In this document: one piece after another, positions 1 through 8,824 of the stretch
Layout of the letters: every line of letters starts with the position of its first letter
How positions within the stretch are numbered: the stretch's first letter is position 1
Origin: Paenibacillus taichungensis
Lineage (GTDB): Bacteria; Bacillota; Bacilli; Paenibacillales; Paenibacillaceae
NCBI RefSeq assembly: GCF_013359905.1
Contig: NZ_JABMCC010000112.1
Span: forward strand, 496,001-560,000
Reading direction: 5' to 3'
DNA length: 64,000 bases
The notes under the pieces: model-generated
What the model saw: the letters and a program-made list of their open reading frames with translations, nothing else
Told to the model about the DNA's origin: nothing
Databases searched by the model: none
Made by a program: the position numbers and the translations under genes

Positions 1-1206
1 CAGCTTCAGACCGCCAAAAATGAGCAGCAAGGACACAATGACGGTGTTCACATACGAACGAATCTCGTACGTCATAAATGCATCCGGGAACATCTCATTG
101 AGCTGTGGAATGACCAAACGGATAAACAGATAGTACAATCCCAACGCAGCAATTCCGAATCCAATCAGGCGCTGGTGACGAGCCCAATCCTTGAAAATGG
201 GTTGATCTGTCAACGGTTCGCGGCCATACCGGCTTGAACACTGAAGTCCGTCAAAGAAGCTGTAGAACCAGATCAACGGAATCATGAACAGGAACACCGA
301 TAAATGAAGCAGGTCCAGAACGTAGATACTGCCGAGAAACAGGAACATGAGTTGCATGCCTCTTTTTTGCAGTCCAAGATACAGATGGCCCGCACCCGGG
401 AAGGCTGACAACAGGGTTGCCAGCACTTTGCTTCTCCGTCCAGAAGCCCTGCCCATCTCCAGCTCCTCGAACAACGTACGATCCTGCAATACCTCACCAG
501 CCTGCTTGCGATGCACGTGCTGGACGGCATCAAACATGCAGTATACCCAAATGACAGGCAGAATGAGCAAGAACATCAGAAATACGGATTCATTCGTAAT
601 GGAAGCTACAAAAACCATCATGGCAAATGAACCGAAGAACGCGATCAGGAATGATAAACCGCGATGTAACAGTCCGAGATGAAGATGTCCCAGACCTGGA
701 ACAAAAGAAAGCAAAATCGTAAAAAATCGTTCGCTTTCACTGCCTTTTCGATACATGGGTTGACCGTAAGCCCCTTCGGGGCCACCATACTCACCACCCT
801 GATGCTGATGTATTCCCTCCATGTCCATCTCCATCTGTCCCAGATGACCTTCCTGACCAGTGTATGCTCCCTGATATGCCGCTCCCTGATATGCCGCCCC
901 CTGATGCGGTCCACTGTAATGTGCGCCATATCCATGGTATCGGGCATCATTAGGCGATGGGGCACGCAGCAGAACGATAATCATATCCAGCATGCTGACA
1001 CACCAGAAGAATATGGTCCCCAAAGCCCCAAGAATCATTAATTCCCGCTCACTCACCAGAATTGCCAGCATAAACGAACCAACAGCTGTCCCAAAAAAGA
1101 GTAATGGATAGATTACAGCTCTGGCAGGTCGACCCCAATAGAGAAAACCCAAACCCGGAATCAGGTTTAATAAGAATGCAAGTAATTTGTTACGATCTGA
1201 TTGCAC
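1..1206 (-). CDS. Repetitive multi-pass membrane protein, C-terminus cut by window edge
   Basis: The frame is open from 1206 to the left edge, giving at least 402 codons with no stop, so the C-terminus is missing. Three copies of a membrane module are visible, each built around a PG-x-G-x-x-Y/H-x-G-x(4)-R core followed by hydrophobic helices, near residues 14, 124 and 215. The first and second copies are joined by a soluble linker rich in Gly, Gln, Tyr, His and Met with tandem GAAYQ-like repeats. The modules resemble TM2-type membrane domains, but the protein family is not recognised. An AGAAAGGA ribosome site directly abuts an ATG at 1215 but is correctly spaced (8 nt) from a GTG at 1206, so GTG is preferred. 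It lies just downstream of the anti-sigma gene and may share its transcript. The function is unknown. Confidence 0.75.
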   Translation of the reverse strand, partial: MQSDRNKLLAFLLNLIPGLGFLYWGRPARAVIYPLLFFGTAVGSFMLAILVSERELMILGALGTIFFWCVSMLDMIIVLLRAPSPNDARYHGYGAHYSGPHQGAAYQGAAYQGAYTGQEGHLGQMEMDMEGIHQHQGGEYGGPEGAYGQPMYRKGSESERFFTILLSFVPGLGHLHLGLLHRGLSFLIAFFGSFAMMVFVASITNESVFLMFLLILPVIWVYCMFDAVQHVHRKQAGEVLQDRTLFEELEMGRASGRRSKVLATLLSAFPGAGHLYLGLQKRGMQLMFLFLGSIYVLDLLHLSVFLFMIPLIWFYSFFDGLQCSSRYGREPLTDQPIFKDWARHQRLIGFGIAALGLYYLFIRLVIPQLNEMFPDAFMTYEIRSYVNTVIVSLLLIFGGLKL

Positions 1207-1248
1207 AGTCTTCATCCTTTCTTTTCAGGCAATGCGAATAAATTTAAT

Positions 1249-1701
1249 TTATGGTCCAGGCTTGAAGTGATCCAGCCATGAAGTAGCTGCCTCCGTCCAT
1301 TTTTCCGTAAATGAACCTCTGTGATCACCATCCTGGAACTTATGATAAGGCGCAACCTTGTCAAATAGCCCTGAGGAGAGGAAGATTAACGTCAGACAAG
1401 CCGCTACAGCATAATGAAACACTTTGTGATCCAGCCAGAGACGTCTTCGTCCGGAACGCGATTTGCGCTTTGGCTTGGAGGATTGCATTTCCGTAATTTG
1501 ATTCATGACTGAATCGGCGAAGCCTACCGGGTCCTTCAGTTGTGGCAGCTCCCGATGAATGCCGAGTGCTTCGAGATAGTTGTCCATTGCTGCCGGAACG
1601 TCCATAAGCACCTGTTCCATCATACTTGCCTGGTTTGCAGTCATTCGGCCTTCAATATAATCAGTCCATTCCTGGACGGTATACATTCTTTTATTTCTCA
1701 C
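1249..1701 (-). CDS. Probable membrane anti-sigma factor for adjacent ECF sigma
   Basis: About 150 residues: a soluble N-terminal half, a basic stretch (KPKRKSRSGRRR), one transmembrane segment of about 20 residues, then a short outer tail. The gene begins inside the end of the ECF sigma gene, overlapping it by about 11 bases. That coupling is typical of sigma/anti-sigma pairs and is the main basis for the call. No HxxxCxxC zinc anti-sigma motif is present, so the domain family is not certain. AAGGAGG abuts an ATG at 1710 but is well spaced from the GTG at 1701, which is chosen as start; an ATG at 1686 is also possible. Function is inferred from position and topology only. Confidence 0.65.
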   Translation of the reverse strand: MRNKRMYTVQEWTDYIEGRMTANQASMMEQVLMDVPAAMDNYLEALGIHRELPQLKDPVGFADSVMNQITEMQSSKPKRKSRSGRRRLWLDHKVFHYAVAACLTLIFLSSGLFDKVAPYHKFQDGDHRGSFTEKWTEAATSWLDHFKPGP

Positions 1702-2311
1702 GCCACTCATCCTCCTTCCAATGATTTCGAATCCACTGCCGGGCACGATACAGACGGGACTCCACGGTTTTCACTGCCACCTGTGCATCACGGGCAATCT
1801 GCTCATAATTTTTTTCGCTTAAGTAATACGCAGTTATAATGTCCCTGTGCTGGGCAGGCAACTGATTGATACGCTCGCGCAACTTCTCCTGACGCTCTTC
1901 ACGTACAAGGCGGGCAAGAACATCTTCTTCACGACCGGGCATGTTTATTATTTTTTCTTCTCCGCCCATATCCTCAGCGCTTCGTCTGCCCAGCTTGCGT
2001 TTGGCATCAATTGCTTTGTGAAAGGCAATTCGGGTTAACCACGTTTTGAAACCTTCGGATCGGTAATCGGGGAGAGATTTAACCATCTGAATGAACGCCT
2101 CCTGCGCTGCATCCTGTGCATCCTGATCGTTCCGCAATACGGAGTAAGCCACATGGTATACATGCTGGCTGTACTTTTCGATCAACAAGCGCATCTGGGA
2201 TGTATCGCCTTGACGGATTTGTTCGATTAAGCGCGCTTCATCAATAACTCTCCCCTCCTCTCCACTACAATAGACGACAACTTGTTTGTTGACCCCTGCG
2301 TATTCATTCAT
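1691..2311 (-). CDS. ECF-type RNA polymerase sigma factor
   Basis: A sigma-70 family ECF factor. Region 2 is seen in the YSVLRNDQDAQDAAQEAF and GFKTWLTRIAFHKAIDAKRK stretches, and region 4 in the LPAQHRDIITAYYLSEKNYEQIA and VKTVESRLYRARQWIR helix-turn-helix. It would direct transcription of a small stress regulon under control of the overlapping membrane anti-sigma gene. The ATG at 2311 has no ribosome site. A strong purine run (GGAGAGGAGGGG) lies inside the frame 6 nt before an ATT codon at 2245, and most ECF factors begin at about that point. The true product may therefore be about 184 residues with an unusual start. Which signal it senses cannot be told from sequence. Confidence 0.85.
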   Translation of the reverse strand: MNEYAGVNKQVVVYCSGEEGRVIDEARLIEQIRQGDTSQMRLLIEKYSQHVYHVAYSVLRNDQDAQDAAQEAFIQMVKSLPDYRSEGFKTWLTRIAFHKAIDAKRKLGRRSAEDMGGEEKIINMPGREEDVLARLVREERQEKLRERINQLPAQHRDIITAYYLSEKNYEQIARDAQVAVKTVESRLYRARQWIRNHWKEDEWREK

Positions 2312-2394
2312 TTTTTTATAAAAAGGTTATACATTGCCTGAAAAGTCAATCCTACCGGGAACTTAATACATCTTACTTAACATCTCTATAATCT

Positions 2395-2431
2395 AAAAAA
2401 ACAGGCACAGAATAAATTCTGGCCTGTTTTT
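2395..2431 (-). terminator. Intrinsic terminator after dnaD
   Basis: The inverted repeat AAAAACAGGC / GCCTGTTTTT with a 15-nt loop and T runs on both sides lies 43 bases past the dnaD stop. It would end the asnS-dnaD transcript and could act in both directions. Confidence 0.7.
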
Positions 2432-2473
2432 GATTTATTCTGAATGAAGTCGTTGCCTAATCTAACATTGATG

Positions 2474-3196
2474 TTAACGTCCTCCGTTACGAAACCGCTG
2501 CGTATATGCCTTGGCGTCCTGCACATTCTTCACGCGGTTACGACTCCATTCAAGCAGGATTCGATCTATATAGCGGAAATGCACTTTACCAGCAAACACC
2601 GCTTCCTTCAATGCCATGAGAATCAGTTCCTCCTGATAGCGATCCTGATCCAACCAGCTGGATATAGTCTCGCATTCCATCGGGGAAAGCGGGCGGCCAA
2701 ATTCTTTTTCAAAAATAGAGAACATATTTCGTTCTTCCTCTTCTTTTTGAACACTGTTCGAATCCGGGCGCAATGCATTACTGTCCAGCTGCTGCTTACG
2801 AGCAACGTCCATATCCTCTGCTGTACAACCTGCAAGCTTGGCATATAATCCATGAAGATCATACCGTTCATATTGAATGTCACGCTCTTCATCCCGATGC
2901 TCGTCAATGTGAATGTACCCGTCTCTCATAAGACGTTGCAGCATTCTGGCGATGCCTTCAGGAGCAAGACCCATACGGGTTGCAAGCTCTTCAAGCGTTG
3001 GGAACTCATTGAATTCGACTTGCCGGAATCCAAACAATTGAATCAGCAGAAGCACCTCTGCATCACTTAACCCCAGCTGATGATAATAGCGCAATAAAGC
3101 ATATGGGAGCTGCGCTGTCCCTGATGCCATACCGTAAGCTGCTCCATTCAACCAGGCTTTGGAGCCGGTTTCTTCCATGGACTCGCGGTTAAGCAT
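2474..3196 (-). CDS. dnaD: DnaD-family replication initiation protein
   Basis: 240 residues with the two-domain layout of DnaD. The N-terminal winged-helix region (about residues 30-110) contains LSDAEVLLLIQLFGF and the FPTLEELATRMGL helix-turn-helix. The C-terminal DnaB-like region (about 155-235) contains FEKEFGRPLSPMECETISSW and the YIDRILLEW stretch. In Bacillus, DnaD loads with DnaB and DnaI to bring the replicative helicase to oriC or stalled forks. The start ATG overlaps the asnS stop (TAATG), so translation is coupled. The asnS-dnaD pairing matches B. subtilis. An alternative ATG lies six codons downstream. Confidence 0.92.
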   Translation of the reverse strand: MLNRESMEETGSKAWLNGAAYGMASGTAQLPYALLRYYHQLGLSDAEVLLLIQLFGFRQVEFNEFPTLEELATRMGLAPEGIARMLQRLMRDGYIHIDEHRDEERDIQYERYDLHGLYAKLAGCTAEDMDVARKQQLDSNALRPDSNSVQKEEEERNMFSIFEKEFGRPLSPMECETISSWLDQDRYQEELILMALKEAVFAGKVHFRYIDRILLEWSRNRVKNVQDAKAYTQRFRNGGR

Positions 3197-4491
3197 TAAG
3201 GGTACAGACGATAGAGCATACGTGGGAATGCAATTGTTTCACGTACGTGATCCAATCCACAGATCCATGCTACCGTCCGCTCCAATCCCAGACCGAAGCC
3301 GGAGTGAGGAACCGATCCGTATTTACGTAAGTCCAGATACCACTGATATGCCTCTTCCGACAATTGATGCTCATCAAAGCGCTGCTGCATCAGTTCCGGA
3401 TCATCAATACGCTGGGAACCGCCGATGATCTCTCCGTATCCTTCGGGTGCGATCATATCTGCACAGAGGACCACTTCAGGACGATTTGGATCAGGTTTCA
3501 TGTAGAATGCCTTGATTCCAGCCGGATAATGGGTAATAAAGACCGGTGTTTCGTATTTCTCGGCAATCGCCGTTTCGTGTGGAGCACCAAAGTCTTCTCC
3601 CCAAGGAATATCGAAGCCTTGTCCATTCAGGAATTCAATCGCTTCATCATACGTAATGCGCGGGAATGGAGCTACAATTTTTTCAAGCTTGGATACATCA
3701 CGTCCAATGGACTCCAGTTCAGCACGGCAGTTTTTCAGAACCGTTTGAACTACGTGTGCAATAAACTTCTCTTGCACTCGCAGGCTTTCCTCATGATCCA
3801 CAAAAGCCATTTCCGGCTCAATCATCCAGAACTCGATCAGGTGACGACGTGTTTTGGATTTCTCGGCACGGAACGTAGGACCGAAGGAGTACACTTTGCC
3901 CAGCGCCATTGCTGCAGCTTCCATATACAACTGTCCACTTTGTGTCAGATAGGCATCTTCATCAAAGTATTTGATGTGGAACAAGTTCGTCGTTCCTTCA
4001 GCAGATGAAGGTGTAAGAATCGGAGGATCAACCTGTGTGAATCCGTTACCATCAAAGAACTGCTGAACAGCGCGAATGATCTCCGCACGAATAACCATAA
4101 TCGCACGTTGTTTTGTCGAACGCAGCCACAGATGGCGATGATCCATCAGGAAGTCTACCCCATGCTCTTTTGGAGTAATTGGATAGTTTTCAGTCAGATG
4201 GATAATTTCCACACCAGTAACCGTCATCTCATAACCGGATGCACTACGTGGTTCTTCACGGATAATTCCTGTTACATACAATGAACTTTCTTGAGTCAAG
4301 CTCTTTGCAGCATTCCAGATATCTTCGCTGACTTCACTCTTAACCACTACCCCTTGAATATATCCGGTTCCATCACGCAGTTGCAAAAATTGAATTTTGC
4401 CGCTGGAACGTTTGTTGTTAATCCAGGCGCCGATCTTAACAGTCTCGCCCACATGCTCACTCACATTACGAATTACACAATCCGTACTCAT
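3196..4491 (-). CDS. asnS: Asparagine--tRNA ligase
   Basis: Class IIb aminoacyl-tRNA synthetase charging tRNA-Asn, 431 residues. The N-terminal OB-fold anticodon-binding domain (ETVKIGAWINNKRSSGKIQFLQLRDG) is followed by the catalytic core. Class II motif 2 is seen in FGPTFRAEKSKTRRHLIEFWMIEPEMAF and motif 3 in GFGLGLERTVAWICGL. AAGGAGAG lies 8 nt before the ATG at 4491, which is preferred over the ATG at 4497 and over further in-frame starts upstream. It is encoded ahead of dnaD with a one-base overlap. No T-box leader is seen in the 100 bases upstream. Confidence 0.95.
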   Translation of the reverse strand: MSTDCVIRNVSEHVGETVKIGAWINNKRSSGKIQFLQLRDGTGYIQGVVVKSEVSEDIWNAAKSLTQESSLYVTGIIREEPRSASGYEMTVTGVEIIHLTENYPITPKEHGVDFLMDHRHLWLRSTKQRAIMVIRAEIIRAVQQFFDGNGFTQVDPPILTPSSAEGTTNLFHIKYFDEDAYLTQSGQLYMEAAAMALGKVYSFGPTFRAEKSKTRRHLIEFWMIEPEMAFVDHEESLRVQEKFIAHVVQTVLKNCRAELESIGRDVSKLEKIVAPFPRITYDEAIEFLNGQGFDIPWGEDFGAPHETAIAEKYETPVFITHYPAGIKAFYMKPDPNRPEVVLCADMIAPEGYGEIIGGSQRIDDPELMQQRFDEHQLSEEAYQWYLDLRKYGSVPHSGFGLGLERTVAWICGLDHVRETIAFPRMLYRLYP

Positions 4492-4593
4492 GCACATATC
4501 TCTCCTTGGAATCCTGAATTTGAAAATGCAGCGGGCAGGCATATGCCTGTCCCCTGCACTTCCTTGTCATGCTATATTCACTTTACAATTAGA

Positions 4594-5799
4594 TTACAGA
4601 GAATTCAATACGATTCGGTGTGTATCTCTTGCAATCACCAATTCTTCGTTCGTAGGAACTACGAGAACGTCTACTTTGGAATTCGCTGTTGTGATGCGAC
4701 GTGGTTCTCCAGAGCGAATTGCATTCAGCGCTTCATCCAGTTCAACACCCAGATACGTGAGTTGCTCACATACTTTTTGGCGAAGAACAACGGAGTTTTC
4801 ACCTACACCAGCCGTAAATACGATCACGTCTACACCGTTCATTGCTGCTGCATAAGAACCGATGTATTTGCGCAAACGATACTCGTACATCTCAAATGCA
4901 AGCGTGGAGTTAGCATCGCCAGCCTCCATACCTTCCGTGATTTCACGCATGTCGCTACTAATACCGGAGATTGCAAGAAGTCCACTATGCTTATTCAACA
5001 TGGAGTTTACTTCGCTTACGCTCAGTTCTTCCTTGTTCATAACATAAGGTACAATGGCCGGATCCAGGTCACCACTACGTGTTCCCATCATTAATCCTTC
5101 GAGTGGAGTCATACCCATGGACGTGTCCACGGATACGCCGCCTTGTACAGCCGTTACGCTACCACCATTACCAACATGGCATGTGATGATCTTCAGATCT
5201 TCCAATGGACGATCCAGATATTCAGCTGCTGCCTTGCTTACGTAATCATGGGAAGTACCATGTGCTCCATAACGACGCACTTTATACTTTTTGTAAAGCA
5301 CACGTGGAATGGCATACAGATATGCTTTTTCAGGCATCGTTTGATGGAAAGCCGTATCAAAGACCATTACCTGTGGTACCCCTGGCATATTGGATTCAGC
5401 CGCACGAATCCCCATCATTGCTGCAGGGTTATGCAGTGGAGCCAGATCGAACAGACGGCGGATTTCTGCTTTGGAAGCATCATCTACCAATGCTGATTCC
5501 TTAAATGCTTCACCACCGTGAACTACACGATGTCCAACAGCCTGAATTTCATCAACGGAACCAAGCACACCGTTTTCTTTGTCTGTCAGGATGTCAATAA
5601 CTTTACGAATCGCTGTAGTATGTTCTAGAATTTCGCTAACTTCCGTAACATCCTCGCGGCCAGTTGGTTTATGAGTCAGAATGGAAGAATCCATCCCGAT
5701 CCGCTCTACCAGACCTTTTGCCAATACGGATTCATCCGTCATGTTATACAATTGATATTTGAGCGAGGAACTCCCCGCATTAATTACGAGTACTTTCAC
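4594..5799 (-). CDS. ackA: Acetate kinase
   Basis: 401 residues, the usual length. Interconverts acetate plus ATP and acetyl phosphate plus ADP, the ATP-yielding step of overflow acetate production. The ASKHA signatures are complete: VINAGSSSLKYQL at the N-terminus, the phosphate-binding HVGNGGSVTAV stretch near residue 210, and VFTAGVGENS near residue 325. The start codon overlaps the stop of the upstream dehydrogenase gene by ATGA, so the two are co-translated. No phosphotransacetylase gene is in this window. Confidence 0.96.
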   Translation of the reverse strand: MKVLVINAGSSSLKYQLYNMTDESVLAKGLVERIGMDSSILTHKPTGREDVTEVSEILEHTTAIRKVIDILTDKENGVLGSVDEIQAVGHRVVHGGEAFKESALVDDASKAEIRRLFDLAPLHNPAAMMGIRAAESNMPGVPQVMVFDTAFHQTMPEKAYLYAIPRVLYKKYKVRRYGAHGTSHDYVSKAAAEYLDRPLEDLKIITCHVGNGGSVTAVQGGVSVDTSMGMTPLEGLMMGTRSGDLDPAIVPYVMNKEELSVSEVNSMLNKHSGLLAISGISSDMREITEGMEAGDANSTLAFEMYEYRLRKYIGSYAAAMNGVDVIVFTAGVGENSVVLRQKVCEQLTYLGVELDEALNAIRSGEPRRITTANSKVDVLVVPTNEELVIARDTHRIVLNSL

Positions 5800-6668
5800 A
5801 GCCGGTCACCATCCTTGTCGTACTTGAAGAATCCTTCGCCTGTTTTGACACCCAGGTGTCCTGCACGTACCATTTTCTTCAGGACTGTGGAAGGACGATA
5901 TTTCAATTCACCGAATTCACGGAACATTCTTTCGAGTGCAGCTTCTACTGAATCCAATCCGAAACGGTCTGCCATCTCAAGCGGTCCGTGCTGGAAATTG
6001 TATCCGATACGCATAGCGTCATCAATATCTTCAGCGGAAGCGACACCTTCCTGCAGTACATGCAGCGCTTCGTTGATCAAAAGACAGATCAGTCTGGACG
6101 TAACAAATCCAGGTGATTCATAGATCATAACGCCTTTTTTGTCCGCTACTTCTTCCACAAAACGTCTAGTTTCTGCAAAAGTGGAATCGGATGTTTTCAG
6201 ACCACGAATAATTTCTACAAGATCAACCCGGGAAACCGGGTGAATAAAGTGCATACCAATAACACGCTCTGGGTATTTGGTTGAGCTTGCAAGCTCAGTC
6301 AAACTCAGCGTGGATGTATTACTTGCAAGAATTACGTTGCTTGGGCAAACTTGGTCAAGTTGACTGAATACCGCTTTTTTCGCTTCCAGATCTTCAGAAA
6401 TAGTCTCAATGACCATATCGCAAGTTCCGAGTTCAGCCAGATGAGCAACTTTGGTAATACGGGAGAGAATCAATTTCTTCTCAGCCTTCGTAATAGCCCA
6501 TTTCTCCAGTTGTTTATCGAGGTTAGTCTCAATCATGTTATATGCATGATCCAGCTTCTCCGTTGTGTGTTCCACCAGAAGCACATCAAGTCCTTTGGCT
6601 GCAAGCATCTGGGAAATACCTTGCCCCATCGTGCCGCCGCCGACAACTCCTATCTTTTTGAAAAACAT
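5796..6668 (-). CDS. 3-hydroxyacyl-CoA (3-hydroxybutyryl-CoA) dehydrogenase
   Basis: 290 residues, matching the short hbd/mmgB-type enzymes that oxidise (S)-3-hydroxyacyl-CoA with NAD(P). The N-terminal Rossmann motif is GVVGGGTMGQGISQMLA. ASNTSTLSLTELA and the GMHFIHPVSRVDLVEII catalytic His region follow, then the C-terminal helical domain with GPLEMADRFGLDSV. It is coupled to ackA by a 4-base overlap, which suggests a shared role in acetyl-CoA or short-chain acid metabolism. Thiolase and crotonase partners are absent here, so the physiological direction is not known. Confidence 0.9.
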   Translation of the reverse strand: MFFKKIGVVGGGTMGQGISQMLAAKGLDVLLVEHTTEKLDHAYNMIETNLDKQLEKWAITKAEKKLILSRITKVAHLAELGTCDMVIETISEDLEAKKAVFSQLDQVCPSNVILASNTSTLSLTELASSTKYPERVIGMHFIHPVSRVDLVEIIRGLKTSDSTFAETRRFVEEVADKKGVMIYESPGFVTSRLICLLINEALHVLQEGVASAEDIDDAMRIGYNFQHGPLEMADRFGLDSVEAALERMFREFGELKYRPSTVLKKMVRAGHLGVKTGEGFFKYDKDGDRL

Positions 6669-6773
6669 GGTTCTGCTCCATCCTTTCGGTTCTCTATTTC
6701 TCTATTGTACCCTGTTCGCCGAAAATTACAAATTTCGACCCAACATATAATAATATCTTAGCACGACTGAAAT

Positions 6774-6810
6774 GTAAAAAAAAATAACCGACATAAATAA
6801 ATTATGCCGG
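6774..6810 (-). terminator. Terminator containing the FtsH-like stop codon
   Basis: CCGGCATAA / TTATGTCGG hairpin with a 5-nt loop, followed on the minus strand by a T-rich tail. The TAA of the preceding gene forms part of the 5' arm. Confidence 0.8.
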
Positions 6811-8304
6811 TAGAAGGGCGCTGTCACGAAATTGACAACGAAATTGATCGCCAGACAATACTTCTTCCCTGAGCAACGTGTCGAGAGAATTGTCGAAAAT
6901 TGTCCGCTGTTCTTCAAGCAATTGTTTAGTCTGTTCCATCAGGTCTTGCAGGATCAATTTGTTCTCCCGCATTAGCTCTTCCGTTGTGACCATATCCATG
7001 TTAACAATACCCAACGTTGTGAGCCCGGAAGCCATCATCGTCTGTACCACATTCGTTGCTTGTTCAAAGTCATTGCGTGATCCAGTACTGCGTCCACCAT
7101 AATACATTTCCTCCGCTGCTGCACCTCCGAGGGCAATCATGATTTGCTCTTCAAGGAAGCGCTTCGTGTACAAAAATTGCTCTTGTTGCGGGTTATGACG
7201 TACATATCCCAGGGCCTGTCCACGAGGGCTTAGTGCAACCTGACTCACACTGCCAGGACGAACCAGTTCAGCCATGATGGCATGTCCCAATTCATGAATA
7301 GCCACTCTTTTCTTCTCTTCTACGCTGGATTCGCGGTCTGTCTTCTCACCCATCATTACTTTATCAATCGCAAGGGACAGATGACGCTGTTCAATGTTGG
7401 GCAGCCCGTCCCTCATAGCGTAAATTGCAGCTTCATTCATCACGCTTTCCAGCTGTGCTCCAGAGAAACCATAGGATTCTTCTGCTGTCTTCTCAAGACT
7501 TACCCCTTCCAAAAGAGGTTTATTGACTGCATGCAGCTCCAGTATGTGTTTTCTGCCTTTCTTATCTGGCAAGTCTACCTGTATATGACGGTCAAAGCGT
7601 CCTGGACGTGTCAACGCGCTGTCCAGCATCTCTTTTCGGTTCGTAGCGGCGATCACAAGGATGCGCGGTGTGTCGGAAGAGTATATGCCATCCATCTCCG
7701 TCAACAGCTGATTCAGCGTCTGATCATATTCACGCTGTTGTCCGCCTTCCCGTTTTCCACCGATCACATCAATTTCATCGATAAATATAATGGCATTTTC
7801 CTTATTTTCTTTAGCAGCACGTGTTCTTGCATCACGGAATAAATCCCGTATTCTGCCTGCACCTACACCAACATACATCTCAACAAACTCACTGCCTGAA
7901 GCAGCAACAAAAACAGAATCGGTATAATGAGCAGCAGCTTTGGCCATCAAGGTTTTACCTGTTCCTGGAGGGCCAGTAAGCAGGATACCTTTCAAAGGAC
8001 GAATACCAAACTTCTGAATTTCTTCATGTCGAATGAGAAAATCAAGCGCTTCCCGCAATTCCTGCTTGGCACTCTCTTGACCCCCGATTTCTTCAAAAGT
8101 CAGCTTGGAAGGTCCTTTTTTCTTGCGTTTACGTTCCTGACCTGCGCCCACCGTAATTCCGCCACGCATTTGCATCATAAGCAGCAGAGCACCCACAAGC
8201 ATTGCAGCGATCAGAATGGGAATCATGTTTACACCGATAAAAGCGAGAAAGATAATTAATACGGGTACAAATCCAATGGCAATTTCTTTCGTCCATTTAG
8301 GCAT
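6802..8304 (-). CDS. FtsH-like membrane AAA+ zinc metalloprotease, short form
   Basis: 500 residues, against roughly 640-700 for ordinary FtsH. Two closely spaced N-terminal membrane helices (about residues 8-48) are followed by a basic linker. The AAA+ module has Walker A GPPGTGKT, Walker B IIFIDEID and the second region of homology TRPGRFDRHIQVDLPD. The M41 peptidase domain has zinc motif HELGH (canonical FtsH has HEAGH) and GGRSTGSRNDFEQAT. The extracytoplasmic domain that normally separates the two helices is essentially absent. It should degrade membrane or soluble proteins by ATP-driven unfolding, but is probably a paralogue of the main FtsH. It starts 8 bases inside the end of the upstream gene, so they are likely co-expressed. 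Confidence 0.88.
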   Translation of the reverse strand: MPKWTKEIAIGFVPVLIIFLAFIGVNMIPILIAAMLVGALLLMMQMRGGITVGAGQERKRKKKGPSKLTFEEIGGQESAKQELREALDFLIRHEEIQKFGIRPLKGILLTGPPGTGKTLMAKAAAHYTDSVFVAASGSEFVEMYVGVGAGRIRDLFRDARTRAAKENKENAIIFIDEIDVIGGKREGGQQREYDQTLNQLLTEMDGIYSSDTPRILVIAATNRKEMLDSALTRPGRFDRHIQVDLPDKKGRKHILELHAVNKPLLEGVSLEKTAEESYGFSGAQLESVMNEAAIYAMRDGLPNIEQRHLSLAIDKVMMGEKTDRESSVEEKKRVAIHELGHAIMAELVRPGSVSQVALSPRGQALGYVRHNPQQEQFLYTKRFLEEQIMIALGGAAAEEMYYGGRSTGSRNDFEQATNVVQTMMASGLTTLGIVNMDMVTTEELMRENKLILQDLMEQTKQLLEEQRTIFDNSLDTLLREEVLSGDQFRCQFRDSALLPA

Positions 8305-8824
8305 TAGGCCACACTCCTATCTGACCGGGCACACGCGGCAGAATGATAAACTTACTGGCATCTCCATCTCTGAGACTGACATATACATTATTGTCATCCA
8401 TGGCTGTATTTACCTTGATCCCATTTGTAGCCATTTTAGACAAGGTCGGTGTAATCTCGGTGTATTGCTTGTTTTCCATCGCTTGAGCTACGGTAAACAT
8501 CGCGCTTCCCCACCAGCTCTCCAGCGCCTCGTTGGAATGATCCACGACATCCAACTTCAACGAACGAGCGCCAATCAAGGTCTGTCCTTCTTTGTGAATA
8601 TATTGTACCAACCTGCCCAGATCAACATCCGGCTGCAGATCGAGTTTCAACTGTACATCATTGCGGTTAATAGTTAATTGAACATCATTGACTCCATCGT
8701 ACTGGGTAACCATCTTTTCAATTGGGCTTTGCACAGCCACATGACGATACACAAACCAACCTCCAAACAACACAACGGCTGAAATGACGGCAGTCAGAGC
8801 AATAGGCAATACTTTTATTTTCAA
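8297..8824 (-). CDS. Hypothetical single-pass membrane protein upstream of FtsH-like gene
   Basis: 175 residues, not recognised. One N-terminal membrane helix (about residues 4-24) precedes a soluble outer domain rich in beta-prone segments such as VQLTINRNDVQLKLDL. The start is a TTG at 8824 with AGGAGGGG 8 nt upstream; an ATG further up has no such site. The last 8 bases overlap the FtsH-like gene. A membrane-anchored partner or substrate adaptor of that protease is possible, but this rests on position alone. Confidence 0.75.
   Translation of the reverse strand: MKIKVLPIALTAVISAVVLFGGWFVYRHVAVQSPIEKMVTQYDGVNDVQLTINRNDVQLKLDLQPDVDLGRLVQYIHKEGQTLIGARSLKLDVVDHSNEALESWWGSAMFTVAQAMENKQYTEITPTLSKMATNGIKVNTAMDDNNVYVSLRDGDASKFIILPRVPGQIGVWPNA

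Noticed and set aside
3364..4008. 214-codon plus-strand open frame opposite asnS
   Set aside because: Shadow of asnS; Cys/His/Phe-rich translation without recognisable features.
4492..4593. T-box leader for asnS
   Set aside because: The gap is about 100 bases and lacks the T-box core and a terminator.
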